This document shows positions 40,871 to 51,412 of a stretch of DNA of 64,000 bases, in pieces. Source of the DNA: Chryseobacterium arthrosphaerae (GTDB taxonomy: Bacteria; Bacteroidota; Bacteroidia; Flavobacteriales; Weeksellaceae). The stretch lies in assembly GCF_001684965.1 (NCBI RefSeq), contig NZ_MAYG01000001.1, positions 248,001 to 312,000 of the forward strand, read 5' to 3'. A program made the position numbers and the translations under genes. Each line of letters starts with the position of its first letter. The first letter of the stretch is position 1. The notes below the pieces were generated by a model. The model was not told where the DNA came from. It saw only the letters and a program-made list of their open reading frames with translations, and made no database searches.

Positions 40871-42562
40871 ATGCAGGATAATATGTTAAATAAATATTCA
40901 AAAACATTTACACAGAACAGCGAACAGCCCGCCGCAAAAGCCATGTTATACGGGATAGGTTTTACAGAAGAAGATATGCATAAAGCCCAGGTCGGAATTG
41001 CAAGCATGGGCTATGACGGGAATACCTGTAATATGCATCTTAACGATCTGGCAAAAATGGTCAAAAAAGGAACCTGGAGTCATGGCCTGGCCGGATTGAT
41101 ATTCAATACAATCGGTGTAAGTGACGGGATGAGCAACGGGACAGAAGGAATGCGCTATTCTTTAGTAAGCCGTGATGTGATCGCCGACAGCATTGAAGCG
41201 ATCTGCGGAGCACAATACTACGACGGTCTTATCGCACTGCCGGGATGTGACAAAAATATGCCGGGAACCATTATGGCCATGGGAAGACTGAACAGACCTT
41301 CCATCATGGTATATGGCGGAACCATTGCTCCGGGATGCTATAAAGGAGAACAGCTCAATATTGTTTCTGCTTTTGAAGCTTTAGGTAAAAAAATCGCGGG
41401 CGAGATTTCTGAGGAAGATTTTGATGGCGTTGTAAAAAATTCATGCCCGGGTGCAGGAGCCTGTGGCGGAATGTACACTGCCAATACAATGGCTTCAGCA
41501 ATAGAAGCGTTGGGGATGAGTCTGCCATATTCCTCTTCCAATCCTGCTTTAAGCAAAGAAAAACAGGAAGAATGCCATGAAGCAGGAAAATACTTGAAAA
41601 TATTATTGGAAAAAGATATCAAACCCTCCGATATCATGACCCGTAAAGCTTTTGAAAATGCATTACGGCTGATTGTAATCCTCGGAGGAAGTACCAATGC
41701 TGTCCTGCATTTTATAGCGATGGCTAAAAGTGTAGGAGTACAGGTTACCCAGGATGATTTTCAAAAGATGAGCGACTGTACACCGGTTCTGGCAGATCTT
41801 AAACCCAGCGGAAAATACCTGATGCAGGACCTTCATGAGCATGGTGGAACCCCTGCGGTGATGAAATACCTTTTACAGGAAGGACTTCTGCACGGTGAAT
41901 GCCTTACAGTGACAGGAAAAACATTGGCAGAAAATCTGGAAAATGTTCCGGATCTGGATTTCAATACGCAGAAAATTATAAAACCTCTTTCAGAGCCGGT
42001 AAAAGAGACCGGACATTTGAGAATACTGTATGGCAATCTTGCCGAAAAAGGAAGTGTAGCTAAAATTACAGGGAAAGAAGGAGAACGTTTTGCCGGAAAA
42101 GCCCGGGTATTTGACGGCGAGAAAAATCTCATCAGGGGAATTCAGGATGGAACCGTACAGAAAGGTGACGTCATTGTCATCCGCAATGAAGGCCCGAAAG
42201 GAGCTCCGGGAATGCCGGAAATGCTGAAACCTACCAGCGCTTTGATAGGAGCAGGGCTGGGAAGCAGTGTTGCCCTGATCACAGATGGCCGGTTCAGTGG
42301 AGGAACCCATGGCTTCGTAGTGGGACATATCAGCCCTGAAGCTTATGAAGGAGGCTTGATTGCTTTTGTAGAAAATGATGACCTTATCGAAATAGATGCT
42401 GTCAACAATACCATACAGCTTAAAGTTTCAGAAGAAGAAATCAAAAAACGAAAACAGGGCTGGCAAAAACCTTCACTGAAAGTACAGAAAGGATTACTCT
42501 ATAAATATGCATTAACCGTATCATCAGCTGCTGAAGGCTGTGTAACGGATGAAATCTCATAA
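40871..42562 (+). CDS. ilvD: Dihydroxy-acid dehydratase
   Basis: 563 residues. Dehydrates dihydroxy-isovalerate and dihydroxy-methylvalerate, the third step of Val and Ile synthesis. Iron-sulfur ligands are visible: GNTCNMH near residue 50, PGCDKNMPG near 121 and [18 protein letters not shown] near 192. The [30 protein letters not shown] segment is the conserved C-terminal signature. An alternative start is the ATG at 40883. Overlaps ilvB by 14 bp. Confidence 0.96.
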   Translation: MQDNMLNKYSKTFTQNSEQPAAKAMLYGIGFTEEDMHKAQVGIASMGYDGNTCNMHLNDLAKMVKKGTWSHGLAGLIFNTIGVSDGMSNGTEGMRYSLVSRDVIADSIEAICGAQYYDGLIALPGCDKNMPGTIMAMGRLNRPSIMVYGGTIAPGCYKGEQLNIVSAFEALGKKIAGEISEEDFDGVVKNSCPGAGACGGMYTANTMASAIEALGMSLPYSSSNPALSKEKQEECHEAGKYLKILLEKDIKPSDIMTRKAFENALRLIVILGGSTNAVLHFIAMAKSVGVQVTQDDFQKMSDCTPVLADLKPSGKYLMQDLHEHGGTPAVMKYLLQEGLLHGECLTVTGKTLAENLENVPDLDFNTQKIIKPLSEPVKETGHLRILYGNLAEKGSVAKITGKEGERFAGKARVFDGEKNLIRGIQDGTVQKGDVIVIRNEGPKGAPGMPEMLKPTSALIGAGLGSSVALITDGRFSGGTHGFVVGHISPEAYEGGLIAFVENDDLIEIDAVNNTIQLKVSEEEIKKRKQGWQKPSLKVQKGLLYKYALTVSSAAEGCVTDEIS

Positions 42563-44297
42563 TCACAATATCATGGAGCATTTAAACAGATCTAATGAAA
42601 CAGAACTTAGCGGAAGCCGGATCATTCTGGAAGCTTTTATTCAGGAAGGTGTAAAAACGGTTTTCGGGTATCCGGGAGGAGCCATCATTCCCATTTATGA
42701 TGCATTGTATGACTATAAGGAGCAGCTGGAACATATTCTGGTCCGCCATGAGCAGGCAGCAGTACACGCTGCACAAGGACTTGCGAGAGTTTCGGGCGAA
42801 GTAGGCGTTGTACTGGCAACCAGCGGGCCGGGAGCAACCAATCTGGTAACAGGTCTTGCAGATGCCTTACTGGACAATACCCCTTTGGTATGCATCACAG
42901 GTCAGGTCTTTGAGCACCTTTTGGGTACCGATGCCTTTCAGGAGATTGATGTGATGAATATTACAAGCCCTGTCACCAAATGGAATTACCAGGTTACAGA
43001 TGCCCATGAGCTTCCCGAAGTGCTGGCAAAAGCGTTCTACATTGCAAAATCAGGACGTCCGGGACCTGTGCTTATTGATGTTACCAAAAATGCCCAGTTA
43101 CAGCATATTCTGTTCAGAGGATATTCCCCATGCTACTCATTAAGGAGCTATAATCCCGATCCCAAACCTGATATGGAAAATATCGAAAAAGCCGCCGCTC
43201 TGATTAATTATGCAGAGAAACCTTTTGTGATTGCCGGACAGGGAATTATGCTGGGAAAAGCAGAAAAAGAGTTTTTGAATTTTGCCGAGAAATCAGGAAT
43301 TCCGGTTGCCTGGACGGTTTTAGGAATGAGTGCCATTCCTACCGGTCATCCGCAAGCCGTAGGAATGGTAGGAATGCATGGAAATTACGGACCGAATGTT
43401 CTTACCAATGAATGTGATGTCCTGATTGCTGTCGGGATGCGCTTTGATGACAGGGTGACAGGAAAGCTGGACCAGTATGCGAAGCAGGCAAAAATCGTTC
43501 ACCTGGATATTGACAGGGCAGAGATTGATAAAAACGTAAAGGCAGATATTCCGGTACTGGGAAACTGTAAAGAAACGCTTCCGCTCCTTACGGATTTGAT
43601 TGAGAAAAGAGATCACTCCGGATGGCATAAGAAGTTTACCTACTGTTTCGAAATTGAAGACAGCACGCTCATCAGGAAAGAATTATATCCGCTGGAAGGA
43701 GAAATTACAATGGGTGAAGTGATCCGGCGCCTTAATGATATCACAGACGGGGAAGCCGTGATTGTAACGGATGTAGGCCAGCACCAGATGGCTACCTGCA
43801 GGTATTCAAGCTTCAAACATTCCCGAACCAATGTGACAAGCGGCGGATTAGGTACAATGGGATTCTGTCTTCCGGCAGCAATAGGAGCCTCGTATGCGGA
43901 AACCGGCCGTAAAGTGATTGCTGTAATGGGTGATGGAGGAGCGCAGATGAATATACAGGAGCTGGGAACCATTATGCAGTACCGTCCCGATGTTAAGATC
44001 TTGATTCTCAACAATTGTTATCTGGGCATGGTAAGGCAATGGCAGGAACTGTTCCACGAGGAAAGATATTCGTCTGTAGATATTCAGAGTCCGGATTTTG
44101 TACAGGTAGCTAAAGGATATGGAATTGAAGGATGCAGGGTATCCGAACGGGAAGATCTTGACACTGCCCTGCACAGAATGCTGGATCATAAAGGAGCTTT
44201 TCTTCTTGAGGTGATGACCGGAAAAGAGCATAATGTATTTCCCATGATCCCACAGGGGAAAAGTGTTTCAGAGATTGTGCTGAATAATAAATTGTAA
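42549..44297 (+). CDS. ilvB: Acetolactate synthase, large subunit
   Basis: 582 residues; ThDP-dependent enzyme forming acetolactate or acetohydroxybutyrate, the first common step. The N-terminal domain has [17 protein letters not shown] and the catalytic Glu in [16 protein letters not shown]; the C-terminal domain has the ThDP/Mg motif [17 protein letters not shown] ending in [12 protein letters not shown]. Start at 42549 overlaps ilvD; ATG 42573 (MEHLNRSN) is an equally plausible start. Works with ilvN downstream. Confidence 0.95.
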   Translation: MKSHNHNIMEHLNRSNETELSGSRIILEAFIQEGVKTVFGYPGGAIIPIYDALYDYKEQLEHILVRHEQAAVHAAQGLARVSGEVGVVLATSGPGATNLVTGLADALLDNTPLVCITGQVFEHLLGTDAFQEIDVMNITSPVTKWNYQVTDAHELPEVLAKAFYIAKSGRPGPVLIDVTKNAQLQHILFRGYSPCYSLRSYNPDPKPDMENIEKAAALINYAEKPFVIAGQGIMLGKAEKEFLNFAEKSGIPVAWTVLGMSAIPTGHPQAVGMVGMHGNYGPNVLTNECDVLIAVGMRFDDRVTGKLDQYAKQAKIVHLDIDRAEIDKNVKADIPVLGNCKETLPLLTDLIEKRDHSGWHKKFTYCFEIEDSTLIRKELYPLEGEITMGEVIRRLNDITDGEAVIVTDVGQHQMATCRYSSFKHSRTNVTSGGLGTMGFCLPAAIGASYAETGRKVIAVMGDGGAQMNIQELGTIMQYRPDVKILILNNCYLGMVRQWQELFHEERYSSVDIQSPDFVQVAKGYGIEGCRVSEREDLDTALHRMLDHKGAFLLEVMTGKEHNVFPMIPQGKSVSEIVLNNKL

Positions 44298-44308
44298 AAA
44301 ATAAAAAG

Positions 44309-44590
44309 ATGAGAACAGAACATAAAGAATATACCATTACGGCTTATACAGAAGACTATCTAGGACTGATCAGCAGGATCAATGCCATTTTTTCAAGAAG
44401 AAGAATTTCCATGGTGACCTTTAATGTGGGACCTTCTGAAACGGAACGTGTGAAAAAATTTGTCATCGTGATCCGGGAAACGGAAGAATCGGTACAGAAA
44501 ATTACCAGACAAATGGAAAAACAGGTGGATGTACTGGAAGTGCATTATCATAAAAATCCATATTTCACGGCAATAGAGTTTGCCAACTAA
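44309..44590 (+). CDS. ilvN: Acetolactate synthase, small (regulatory) subunit
   Basis: 93 residues, essentially one ACT domain: YTITAYTEDYLGLISRINAIFSRRRISMVTFNVGPSE. This is shorter than the usual 160-residue IlvH and like Escherichia coli IlvN (96 residues). It regulates IlvB, usually giving valine feedback inhibition. 11 nt after ilvB. Confidence 0.9.
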   Translation: MRTEHKEYTITAYTEDYLGLISRINAIFSRRRISMVTFNVGPSETERVKKFVIVIRETEESVQKITRQMEKQVDVLEVHYHKNPYFTAIEFAN

Positions 44591-44633
44591 CAATACAGTT
44601 AAATCAAAAGAATAATAAATAAAATCAAAGAAA

Positions 44634-45680
44634 ATGGCAAAATTGAATTTTGGAGGAGTAGAGGAAAACGTAGTAACAAGAGAAGAATTTCCATTAAAAA
44701 AAGCACAGGAAGTATTAAAAGATGAGGTGGTAGCTGTGATCGGCTATGGAGTACAGGGACCAGGGCAGGCACTGAATCAGAAAGATAACGGGATCAATGT
44801 CATTGTAGGGCAGAGAAAAAATTCAAAATCGTGGGACAAGGCTGTAGCAGACGGGTTTGTACCAGGCGAAACCCTGTTTGAAATTGAAGAGGCCCTGCAG
44901 AAAGGAACCATTATCTGCTACCTTTTGAGTGATGCTGCGCAGATCGAATACTGGCCAAAGGTAAAACAGCATCTTACCCCGGGGAAAGCACTGTATTTTT
45001 CCCACGGTTTCGGAATAACCTTTAACGAACGTACGGGGATTGTACCTCCGGCAGATGTGGATGTATTTCTGGTAGCACCTAAAGGATCAGGAACCTCACT
45101 GAGGAGAATGTTTCTTCAGAACAGAGGGCTGAACAGCAGTTTTGCCGTATATCAGGATGCTACAGGTAAAGCCAGGGACAGGGTAACTGCATTGGGAATA
45201 GCCATTGGAAGCGGTTATCTGTTTGAAACGGATTTTAAAAAAGAAGTATACAGTGATCTTGCAGGGGAAAGAGGAACCCTGATGGGCGCTGTACAGGGAA
45301 TATTTGCTGCACAATATGATGTTTTGAGGAAAAACGGCCACAGCCCGTCCGAAGCCTTTAACGAAACCGTAGAAGAACTTACCCAATCATTAATGCCGCT
45401 AGTGGCTGAAAACGGTATGGACTGGATGTATGCCAACTGCAGTACAACCGCACAAAGAGGCGCCCTGGACTGGTGGAAACGCTTCAGAGATGCTACTTCT
45501 CCTTTATTTGAAGAACTGTATGATAATGTGGCAAAAGGGAATGAAGCCCAACGTTCTATCGACAGCAACAGCAAACCTGATTACAGAGAAAAGCTGGAAG
45601 CTGAACTGACAGAGCTGAGAGAAAGCGAAATGTGGAAAGCAGGAAAAACCGTACGAAGCCTCAGACCGGAAAACAATTAA
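44634..45680 (+). CDS. ilvC: Ketol-acid reductoisomerase (class I)
   Basis: 348 residues, class I length. Converts acetolactate to dihydroxy-isovalerate with NAD(P)H. Rossmann motif AVIGYGVQGPGQALNQKD near residue 35; the cofactor loop is VGQRKNSKSWDKA near 61; metal-binding region DLAGERGTLMGAVQGIFAAQYD near 206 and the C-terminal knotted domain follow. GYGVQGPGQ instead of GYGSQGHAQ is a sequence variant of note. Confidence 0.95.
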   Translation: MAKLNFGGVEENVVTREEFPLKKAQEVLKDEVVAVIGYGVQGPGQALNQKDNGINVIVGQRKNSKSWDKAVADGFVPGETLFEIEEALQKGTIICYLLSDAAQIEYWPKVKQHLTPGKALYFSHGFGITFNERTGIVPPADVDVFLVAPKGSGTSLRRMFLQNRGLNSSFAVYQDATGKARDRVTALGIAIGSGYLFETDFKKEVYSDLAGERGTLMGAVQGIFAAQYDVLRKNGHSPSEAFNETVEELTQSLMPLVAENGMDWMYANCSTTAQRGALDWWKRFRDATSPLFEELYDNVAKGNEAQRSIDSNSKPDYREKLEAELTELRESEMWKAGKTVRSLRPENN

Positions 45681-45692
45681 TATCCCTGGAAA

Positions 45693-46955
45693 ATGATGAA
45701 AGAAGAAATAGGCTCTTCTGTACTGGAAGAGGTCTGTAAAGCTGAGGAAAGACTTAAAAATGTTGTTGTTAAAACACCTTTAGCCGTCAACAATAATCTT
45801 TCGGCTGTTTACGGAGCCAACATAAGCTTTAAAAGAGAAGATCTTCAGCAGGTAAGATCATACAAAATCAGAGGTGCTTATAATAAAATGGCAACGATGT
45901 CTCCGGAAAGCCTTGCGAAAGGAGTGGTTTGTGCAAGTGCAGGAAATCACGCCCAGGGAGTAGCTTTTGCATGCAGCAGGATGAAAGTGAATGGAACGAT
46001 TTTCATGCCTTTGCCTACTCCCGGGCAGAAGCTGGAACAGGTAAAGATGTTCGGAGGAAGCTATATTGATGTAGTGCTGTATGGAGATACCTTTGATGAA
46101 GCAAAAAATGCCGCATTGAGGTTTTGTGATCAGCATGACGGAGTATTCATTCATCCGTTTGACGATCCTGCGATCATTGCAGGTCAGGCAACGGTAGGAA
46201 TGGAAATCCTTGAACAGTCGGATGAACCTGTAGATTTTCTTTTTGTTCCCGTTGGAGGCGGAGGATTAGCGGCCGGAGTCTGTTCTGTGTTTGAAAAGCT
46301 TTCTCCGCACACCAAAATCATAGGAGTGGAACCATCAGCGGCGGCAAGTATGAAAAAAGCCATGGAAAAAGGCAAGCCCGTTCTTCTTGAAAAAATAAGC
46401 AGGTTTGTAGATGGTGCGGCAGTTCAGCAGGTGGGTGCCATCACTTTTGAACTGTGTAAGAATGCCTTATTTGATATGGTGACCGTAGATGAAGGCCTGG
46501 TATGCGAAACGATCTTATCGCTTTACAACAAAGATGCCATTGTAGCAGAGCCTGCGGGAGCACTCTCAGTAGCCGCTTTGGAAAAGTACAGAGACGAGAT
46601 AAAAGGTAAAAATGTAGTATGCATCATCAGTGGAAGCAATAATGATATCACCCGTATGGAAGAAATCAAGGAAAAAGCTTTGCTGTATGCCGGCCTGAAG
46701 CATTATTTCCTGGTCAGATTTCCCCAGCGTCCCGGTGCGCTGAAAACTTTTGTGATGGAAGTGCTGGGGCCCGATGATGACATTACGTATTTTGAGTACA
46801 CCCAAAAAAACTCAAAAGAAAAGGGAATTGCTGTGGTAGGAATTGCATTGAAACAGAACAGAGATTTCAGTCCGTTGATCAGTAAAATGAAACAATATGA
46901 TTTTTTTGTCAATTACCTGAACAATGATCCGTCTCTGATGAACCTGCTTATTTAG
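45693..46955 (+). CDS. ilvA: Threonine ammonia-lyase (threonine dehydratase)
   Basis: 420 residues; makes 2-oxobutyrate from threonine, the first committed Ile step. PLP lysine in VRSYKIRGAYNKM near residue 56; the glycine loop VPVGGGGLAAGV near 190; serine-containing VCIISGSNNDI near 309. A single ACT-like regulatory domain from about 340 (YFLVRFPQRPGALKTFVMEVLGPDDDITYFEY), half the regulatory region of Escherichia coli IlvA. Last gene of the operon. Confidence 0.95.
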   Translation: MMKEEIGSSVLEEVCKAEERLKNVVVKTPLAVNNNLSAVYGANISFKREDLQQVRSYKIRGAYNKMATMSPESLAKGVVCASAGNHAQGVAFACSRMKVNGTIFMPLPTPGQKLEQVKMFGGSYIDVVLYGDTFDEAKNAALRFCDQHDGVFIHPFDDPAIIAGQATVGMEILEQSDEPVDFLFVPVGGGGLAAGVCSVFEKLSPHTKIIGVEPSAAASMKKAMEKGKPVLLEKISRFVDGAAVQQVGAITFELCKNALFDMVTVDEGLVCETILSLYNKDAIVAEPAGALSVAALEKYRDEIKGKNVVCIISGSNNDITRMEEIKEKALLYAGLKHYFLVRFPQRPGALKTFVMEVLGPDDDITYFEYTQKNSKEKGIAVVGIALKQNRDFSPLISKMKQYDFFVNYLNNDPSLMNLLI

Positions 46956-46983
46956 AAAAGCTGGAGAAGTAGAGGGGCCGATT

Positions 46984-47123
46984 GAACCACAAAAGGCACA
47001 AACGTTTTTAATGCTTAAGTTATTTTAAGTGATATTTCTTGTGTATATTAAGTACACATAAGCCTTTGAAAATCTCTGATTTTCATTAAAAAAATCTGAG
47101 GAATCAGCTCAATCGGCGAGAGA
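46984..47123 (+). repeat. Dispersed 3'-end repeat, copy C
   Basis: About 140 bp, inverse of copy B. It begins AACCACAAAAGGCAC 29 nt after the ilvA stop codon. Stems: CTTAAGTTATTTTAAG, TGTGTA/TACACA and GAAAATC/GATTTTC. The TGTGTA/TACACA stem has TACGCA in copy B, a change that keeps base pairing as G-U. Confidence 0.85.
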
Positions 47124-47169
47124 GGTATCCGGTACGTTCATGATTCTAAAAACACAATGATGAAAAAAG

Positions 47170-47197
47170 AAGCTTCACAAATTTTTGTGAAGCTTTT
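47170..47197. terminator. Bidirectional terminator after ilvA
   Basis: Stem AAGCTTCACAAA / TTTGTGAAGCTT with A and T tracts, between converging ilvA and the M28 peptidase gene. Confidence 0.9.
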
Positions 47198-47203
47198 ATG
47201 TTT

Positions 47204-48673
47204 TTATCTTTCAAGCGTAAAATTCGGAATGATTTTCGGGCGTTCCGTTTCATTAGCAACTTTCCAGGATGTTCTGTACATCCATTCTGTCATTTTGTAC
47301 AGCTTTTTATAGTTGATGTTCTCGGATTCATCCTGTGGGGTATGGTATTGGTCATGCAGTACACTGGTGAAGAATACGGCAGGAATCCCGATTTTAGCAT
47401 ACGGAAGATGATCACTTCTGAAGTAAAAATATTCAGCGTGGTTGGGAGAATCCCAATCTTTCAGATATTTAAATCTGGTACTCTCATTATTGGCTTCTTC
47501 AGCCATTTTTACAAGCTCTTCAGAATTTTTGTGAGGGGCATTTCCTCCTAATAAGGCCGCTTCATTATTATCATTTCTTCCGATCATGTCACCATTCAGC
47601 ACCGCTACAATTTTTTCTTTAGGAACTACAGGGTGGGCTGCATGCCATCTGGAGCCCAGCAATCCTCTTTCTTCAGCACCATGGAAAACAAAAAGGATGC
47701 TTCTCTTTCCCGGCTGTTTTTTATAGGCTCTTGCCATTGCCAGCATAGCAACACAGGTACTTGCATTGTCGTCGGCTCCGTTATAAATGGTATCATTTTT
47801 TACAGGATGTCTGATTCCGTCGTGGTCCTGATGTCCGCTGAGCAGAACATATTCATTTTTAAGGACCGGATCTGTACCGTCTATTTTTCCGATGATGTTC
47901 ACAGAAGGGTATTTGTAGGTTTCTGTAATCAGGTTCAATGATGCTTTAGGATTATTTTTCACCCAGCCTGCATTTTCTCTTTTGATCCATAAAACAGGAA
48001 TGTTATTGGTGATTTTTTCTCTCAGGCCTTCCACACCATAGCTTCCCCTGGTCATCTGGGGAAGTACTTCTACCCAGCTTTTTTCAGAGGTATCATCGGT
48101 AATGAAAATGATGGCTTTTGCTCCCAGTTCAGCAGCTTTATTATAGTATTTTGTTCTTACAAATCCAGGGTATCTTCTTACAAAAAGAGTCATTTCTTTC
48201 TCTATATTTTTATCAGAAGCATTTACAGCAAGTACTTTTCCCTTGATATTCAGTGTAGGGAGATCTTCAGGTTCAGCATTTCCTGCGTATACAATTTCAG
48301 CATCAATGGATGCATTTACAGGTTCGGCAACAAGGAAGTCTTTCCACAATTTAAGATTCTGATCTCCTATTTTCAGACTGCTTTGCGGAATAATCTGATG
48401 TCTGTACATATCAAAGAACTGGAAGAAAGTTCCGTTGTCTCCCGCAGGTTTCATTCCGGCCTCCTTCGCTTTGTCAGCAAGCCACATAGACACTTTCAGC
48501 TCGTCCAAAGTTCCGGCTTCACGGCCCCAGAACTGGTCTGCTGCAAGTTCATACATATCCTTACGGAGATCAGCTTCTTTAATAGCAGAAACCAAAGGCT
48601 TTTTATAGCTTTGAGCATTGCCTATACTGAACAGGAACAGGCCCAATAGTGAAAGAATATAATTTTTATTCAT
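47204..48673 (-). CDS. Exported M28 family metallopeptidase
   Basis: 489 residues with signal peptide MNKNYILSLLGLFLFSIGNAQ. A PA-like insert precedes the M28 zinc peptidase domain. Zinc ligands are visible in LLSGHQDHDGI (His, near residue 281), IYNGADDNASTCVAMLAMA (bridging Asp, near 299), FVFHGAEERGLLGS (catalytic and ligand Glu), NGDMIGRND (Asp) and TSVLHDQYHTPQDE (His). Probably a periplasmic or outer aminopeptidase. 7 nt after the 78-residue gene. Confidence 0.92.
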   Translation of the reverse strand: MNKNYILSLLGLFLFSIGNAQSYKKPLVSAIKEADLRKDMYELAADQFWGREAGTLDELKVSMWLADKAKEAGMKPAGDNGTFFQFFDMYRHQIIPQSSLKIGDQNLKLWKDFLVAEPVNASIDAEIVYAGNAEPEDLPTLNIKGKVLAVNASDKNIEKEMTLFVRRYPGFVRTKYYNKAAELGAKAIIFITDDTSEKSWVEVLPQMTRGSYGVEGLREKITNNIPVLWIKRENAGWVKNNPKASLNLITETYKYPSVNIIGKIDGTDPVLKNEYVLLSGHQDHDGIRHPVKNDTIYNGADDNASTCVAMLAMARAYKKQPGKRSILFVFHGAEERGLLGSRWHAAHPVVPKEKIVAVLNGDMIGRNDNNEAALLGGNAPHKNSEELVKMAEEANNESTRFKYLKDWDSPNHAEYFYFRSDHLPYAKIGIPAVFFTSVLHDQYHTPQDESENINYKKLYKMTEWMYRTSWKVANETERPKIIPNFTLER

Positions 48674-48680
48674 CTGTTTC

Positions 48681-48917
48681 TTAATTCAGATTGGCAAGTT
48701 TATCAGAGAACTGTTTTGAAAACTCTTTTCTGTCCTCTTCCAGTTTTTCCTGGTTGGAAGGCAAAATATAATTAAAAAGGATTTTGTCTTCGTTGTCTAA
48801 AAAGATGATTTCCTTTTCATTTCCATCGATCATCTGTGAGAAAATCTCCCACATCGGAGTGTCTTTTAATTTTAATAATTCAAAAAACTGTTCTGCTTTG
48901 ATTTCGATTTTCTGCAT
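48681..48917 (-). CDS. Small hypothetical protein
   Basis: 78 residues, acidic and helical (IKAEQFFELLKLKDTPMWEIFSQMIDGNEKEIIFLDNEDK). No signal or membrane segment; family not recognised. A TAATTTTG -7 element is 45 nt upstream and the M28 gene begins 7 nt downstream, so it heads that transcript. Confidence 0.65.
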   Translation of the reverse strand: MQKIEIKAEQFFELLKLKDTPMWEIFSQMIDGNEKEIIFLDNEDKILFNYILPSNQEKLEEDRKEFSKQFSDKLANLN

Positions 48918-48961
48918 GTTCTTTTTTATATATTATCGTTGAATGCTGTTGAAATATATTT

Positions 48962-48969
48962 CAAAATTA
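48962..48969 (-). promoter_or_regulatory. -7 promoter element of the small gene/M28 operon
   Basis: On the reverse strand this reads TAATTTTG (TAnnTTTG). Confidence 0.6.
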
Positions 48970-48992
48970 AAGATTTTGCCTTTCCCGGACCA

Positions 48993-51389
48993 TTAAAATT
49001 CCAAAAACTTCAGTTTAAACTGAACGGCAAAATTCTGATTGAAATATGGAGTAGCATAGTAGCCTACCCTGTAGAATACCCCGAGGTTGAAATAGCTGGA
49101 AAGGAAATTGTTCCATTCCAGACCTACTTCCTGATACAGGTGGTCTAGTTTTCTGAACCTAAACTGGTGGTATTCCGGATGCTTCATATCCCCGATGGTT
49201 CCCCTCAGTACAAAATCAAAGCTGGAAACATTATGTCCGAAACTTTTGAAGTAAAAGGGCAATTTGTGGGTGAAATAATAGGCTACGAACTTGTCATTAT
49301 AATACTTTCCGCCCTCCAGTGTTGCAAAACCGAGGAAAGAAGTCAGGTTGAAGTTGAAATCTTTTCCCGGAGAAGCCAGTCCGTTCATCGTAAAATTTTT
49401 CCAGATAGGTGCCTGCCCCAAAACAACTCCGCCGTAAAGCCTGAAGCCTGTAGTTCCGATCGGAGTTTTAAAGTTATGAACAAAAAGAGCATCAAAACGG
49501 GAGTAGTTAAAGCTTCCGCCCAGCATTTTGTAACTCTGCTCATAATTAAAATAAAGCTCAGGATATTTCTGGTCAATCAGTGATTTCCCCTGTGGGGTCA
49601 TGATATTGGTAGAATTGGGAGAGTACTTCAATGTAAACAGCGTATTGAAGTTTTTGAAGGAAGATCCTCCGTCCCTGAACTGATAATCAAATTCAGCTTC
49701 TTCTATATTTCTTCTTACCGCAAGGGCAAGGGTAAGACCGTTTGTGACATCATTCAGATAAGATAATGAGGCTCCTTTGAAGTGGAAATATTTGTCATTA
49801 TTCAGGTTGTTCCCGAAATTCATCATCCTCATTTTGAAGTTCCAGAGTCTTCTGTAGAATTCGCCGGATGCTGTTACATCATCATAAAATTCAAATCTGA
49901 AAAAGGAATTTTTTTCTAAAGAGGTCTTCATATCCAGTCCCATACCGTATTTCCATCTGCGGTCTTTCACACCATAGGCAAAATAATAATCGGGAGAGAA
50001 ATAGGGATTGAAATTTTCATTCATTTTGGCCTTTAATCCCAGTCTGAAACCTTCATACGAGTTATAGTTCACAACCTCATCTACTGCAAAATCTACGGAA
50101 TTGACCCTGATCTGCCCATTAAGCAAACCAGATAAAATCTGTGCTTTACCGTCTATTTTATATTGTTTTCCTAAACTGTCAATTGTTTTATAAGTATTTT
50201 GTTCCCTGTTGGTGAGAGGGTCGGTACGGTATTTATCCAACGAATGGCCGTCGATACTCTTTACCGAGAAAGTATAGCCTTTAAAATCTTTCCGGTCTTC
50301 TTCAATAGGAGATTCAAAATCAAAATATTTGGAAGTCAGGAAGGCATAGGTACCAAAGCTTTTTTTGTCTTTTTTGTTGAGACGGTCTTTATCATCCATG
50401 GCCATTTTACCCATTTTAAGCTTTGCTTTTTCCTGTGCAAGGAACCATTTGTTGTTGTAAAATACCCAGGTGCTGGTAATGATCCCGTCGTTTTTATTTT
50501 TGCTGAAGTTTTCAATTTTCTTGATTCCGTAAGTCTCGGTGTCTACATAGATTGCACCGTTGTACTTTCTTTTTCTGTCCGGATTTTTATAATTAACCTC
50601 ACGGAAGCGGATCACAAAATTTTTCCTTCCGTCAATGTCAACAGTATCGGAAAGAAAGAATCTGTAAAGTCCTCTGTTTTCAGGCTTCACCTGTTCCGGA
50701 ACGATGTCCCTGTTACTTTGCTGAAGGGCGATCATTTCGTAGATCGGCTGCTTCAGGCCGGAAATTCTGTTGTCGAGAATATTGATCTTTTCCCCGTATT
50801 TTTTTGAGTATAAAAACTCCTGGGCTCTTTCCCACAGAAACAGTTTGCTTTTAGAAAATATCTTTCTTGCGTTGATGTTGTTTAAAGAATCCTTTGTTCT
50901 CTTTTTCTTGAAAACATTCAGATCGTTGAAGTACTCCTGAAATTGGGAAATACTGTCTTCGTCAATATCCAGGGAGATTTTCTCATAAGATTTATAAGAG
51001 TAGGAGCCAAGGCTTTTGGGTGAATTTTCCTTGAACAGTTTGTTTACTTTTTTCAGAATTTCCAATGCTCTCGGATCACTTTTATCTTCTATAACCACCG
51101 CTTCAATATTGGTAGTTTTTGAAGATTTTCTGATCAGGGAAACTTCCATACTGCTTTCAATCGCAACGACTTCCTTCTGATAAGATTCGGCATCAATTTC
51201 TATGTCCTTACATTCTGTTTTGAATTCAAGGAACCCCAGTGCATTGGTATACCCGATAATCTTGTTATCACACGATATTTTCGCATTAGAGACAGGCTTT
51301 TGGCTGGTGTCATCCACAACCTTTATTTTCAGTTGTGAATACCCCAAAAAGCTCATCAGAAATAATAATAACAATAAAACCCTTTTCAT
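48993..51389 (-). CDS. DUF5686 family outer-membrane protein with carboxypeptidase-like domain
   Basis: 798 residues from ATG 51389; the frame from 51407 starts inside the promoter. Signal peptide MKRVLLLLLFLMSFLGYSQ, then a carboxypeptidase-regulatory-like fold (LKIKVVDDTSQKPVSNAKISCDNKIIGYTNALGFLEFKT) at residues 20-90, a middle domain, and a long C-terminal part with repeated aromatic strands of a large barrel, ending FNQNFAVQFKLKFLEF. This matches the DUF5686 family of Bacteroidota. Function unknown; envelope biogenesis or transport is likely. Confidence 0.85.
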   Translation of the reverse strand: MKRVLLLLLFLMSFLGYSQLKIKVVDDTSQKPVSNAKISCDNKIIGYTNALGFLEFKTECKDIEIDAESYQKEVVAIESSMEVSLIRKSSKTTNIEAVVIEDKSDPRALEILKKVNKLFKENSPKSLGSYSYKSYEKISLDIDEDSISQFQEYFNDLNVFKKKRTKDSLNNINARKIFSKSKLFLWERAQEFLYSKKYGEKINILDNRISGLKQPIYEMIALQQSNRDIVPEQVKPENRGLYRFFLSDTVDIDGRKNFVIRFREVNYKNPDRKRKYNGAIYVDTETYGIKKIENFSKNKNDGIITSTWVFYNNKWFLAQEKAKLKMGKMAMDDKDRLNKKDKKSFGTYAFLTSKYFDFESPIEEDRKDFKGYTFSVKSIDGHSLDKYRTDPLTNREQNTYKTIDSLGKQYKIDGKAQILSGLLNGQIRVNSVDFAVDEVVNYNSYEGFRLGLKAKMNENFNPYFSPDYYFAYGVKDRRWKYGMGLDMKTSLEKNSFFRFEFYDDVTASGEFYRRLWNFKMRMMNFGNNLNNDKYFHFKGASLSYLNDVTNGLTLALAVRRNIEEAEFDYQFRDGGSSFKNFNTLFTLKYSPNSTNIMTPQGKSLIDQKYPELYFNYEQSYKMLGGSFNYSRFDALFVHNFKTPIGTTGFRLYGGVVLGQAPIWKNFTMNGLASPGKDFNFNLTSFLGFATLEGGKYYNDKFVAYYFTHKLPFYFKSFGHNVSSFDFVLRGTIGDMKHPEYHQFRFRKLDHLYQEVGLEWNNFLSSYFNLGVFYRVGYYATPYFNQNFAVQFKLKFLEF

Positions 51390-51404
51390 GTAAAAAAACT
51401 GGAT

Positions 51405-51412
51405 CAAAATTA
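51405..51412 (-). promoter_or_regulatory. -7 promoter element of the DUF5686 gene
   Basis: On the reverse strand this reads TAATTTTG (TAnnTTTG), ending 15 nt before the start codon at 51389. Confidence 0.7.

Noticed and set aside
42582..42898. Reverse-strand frames inside ilvB
   Set aside because: Shadow frames; ilvB is intact with catalytic and cofactor motifs in the forward direction.
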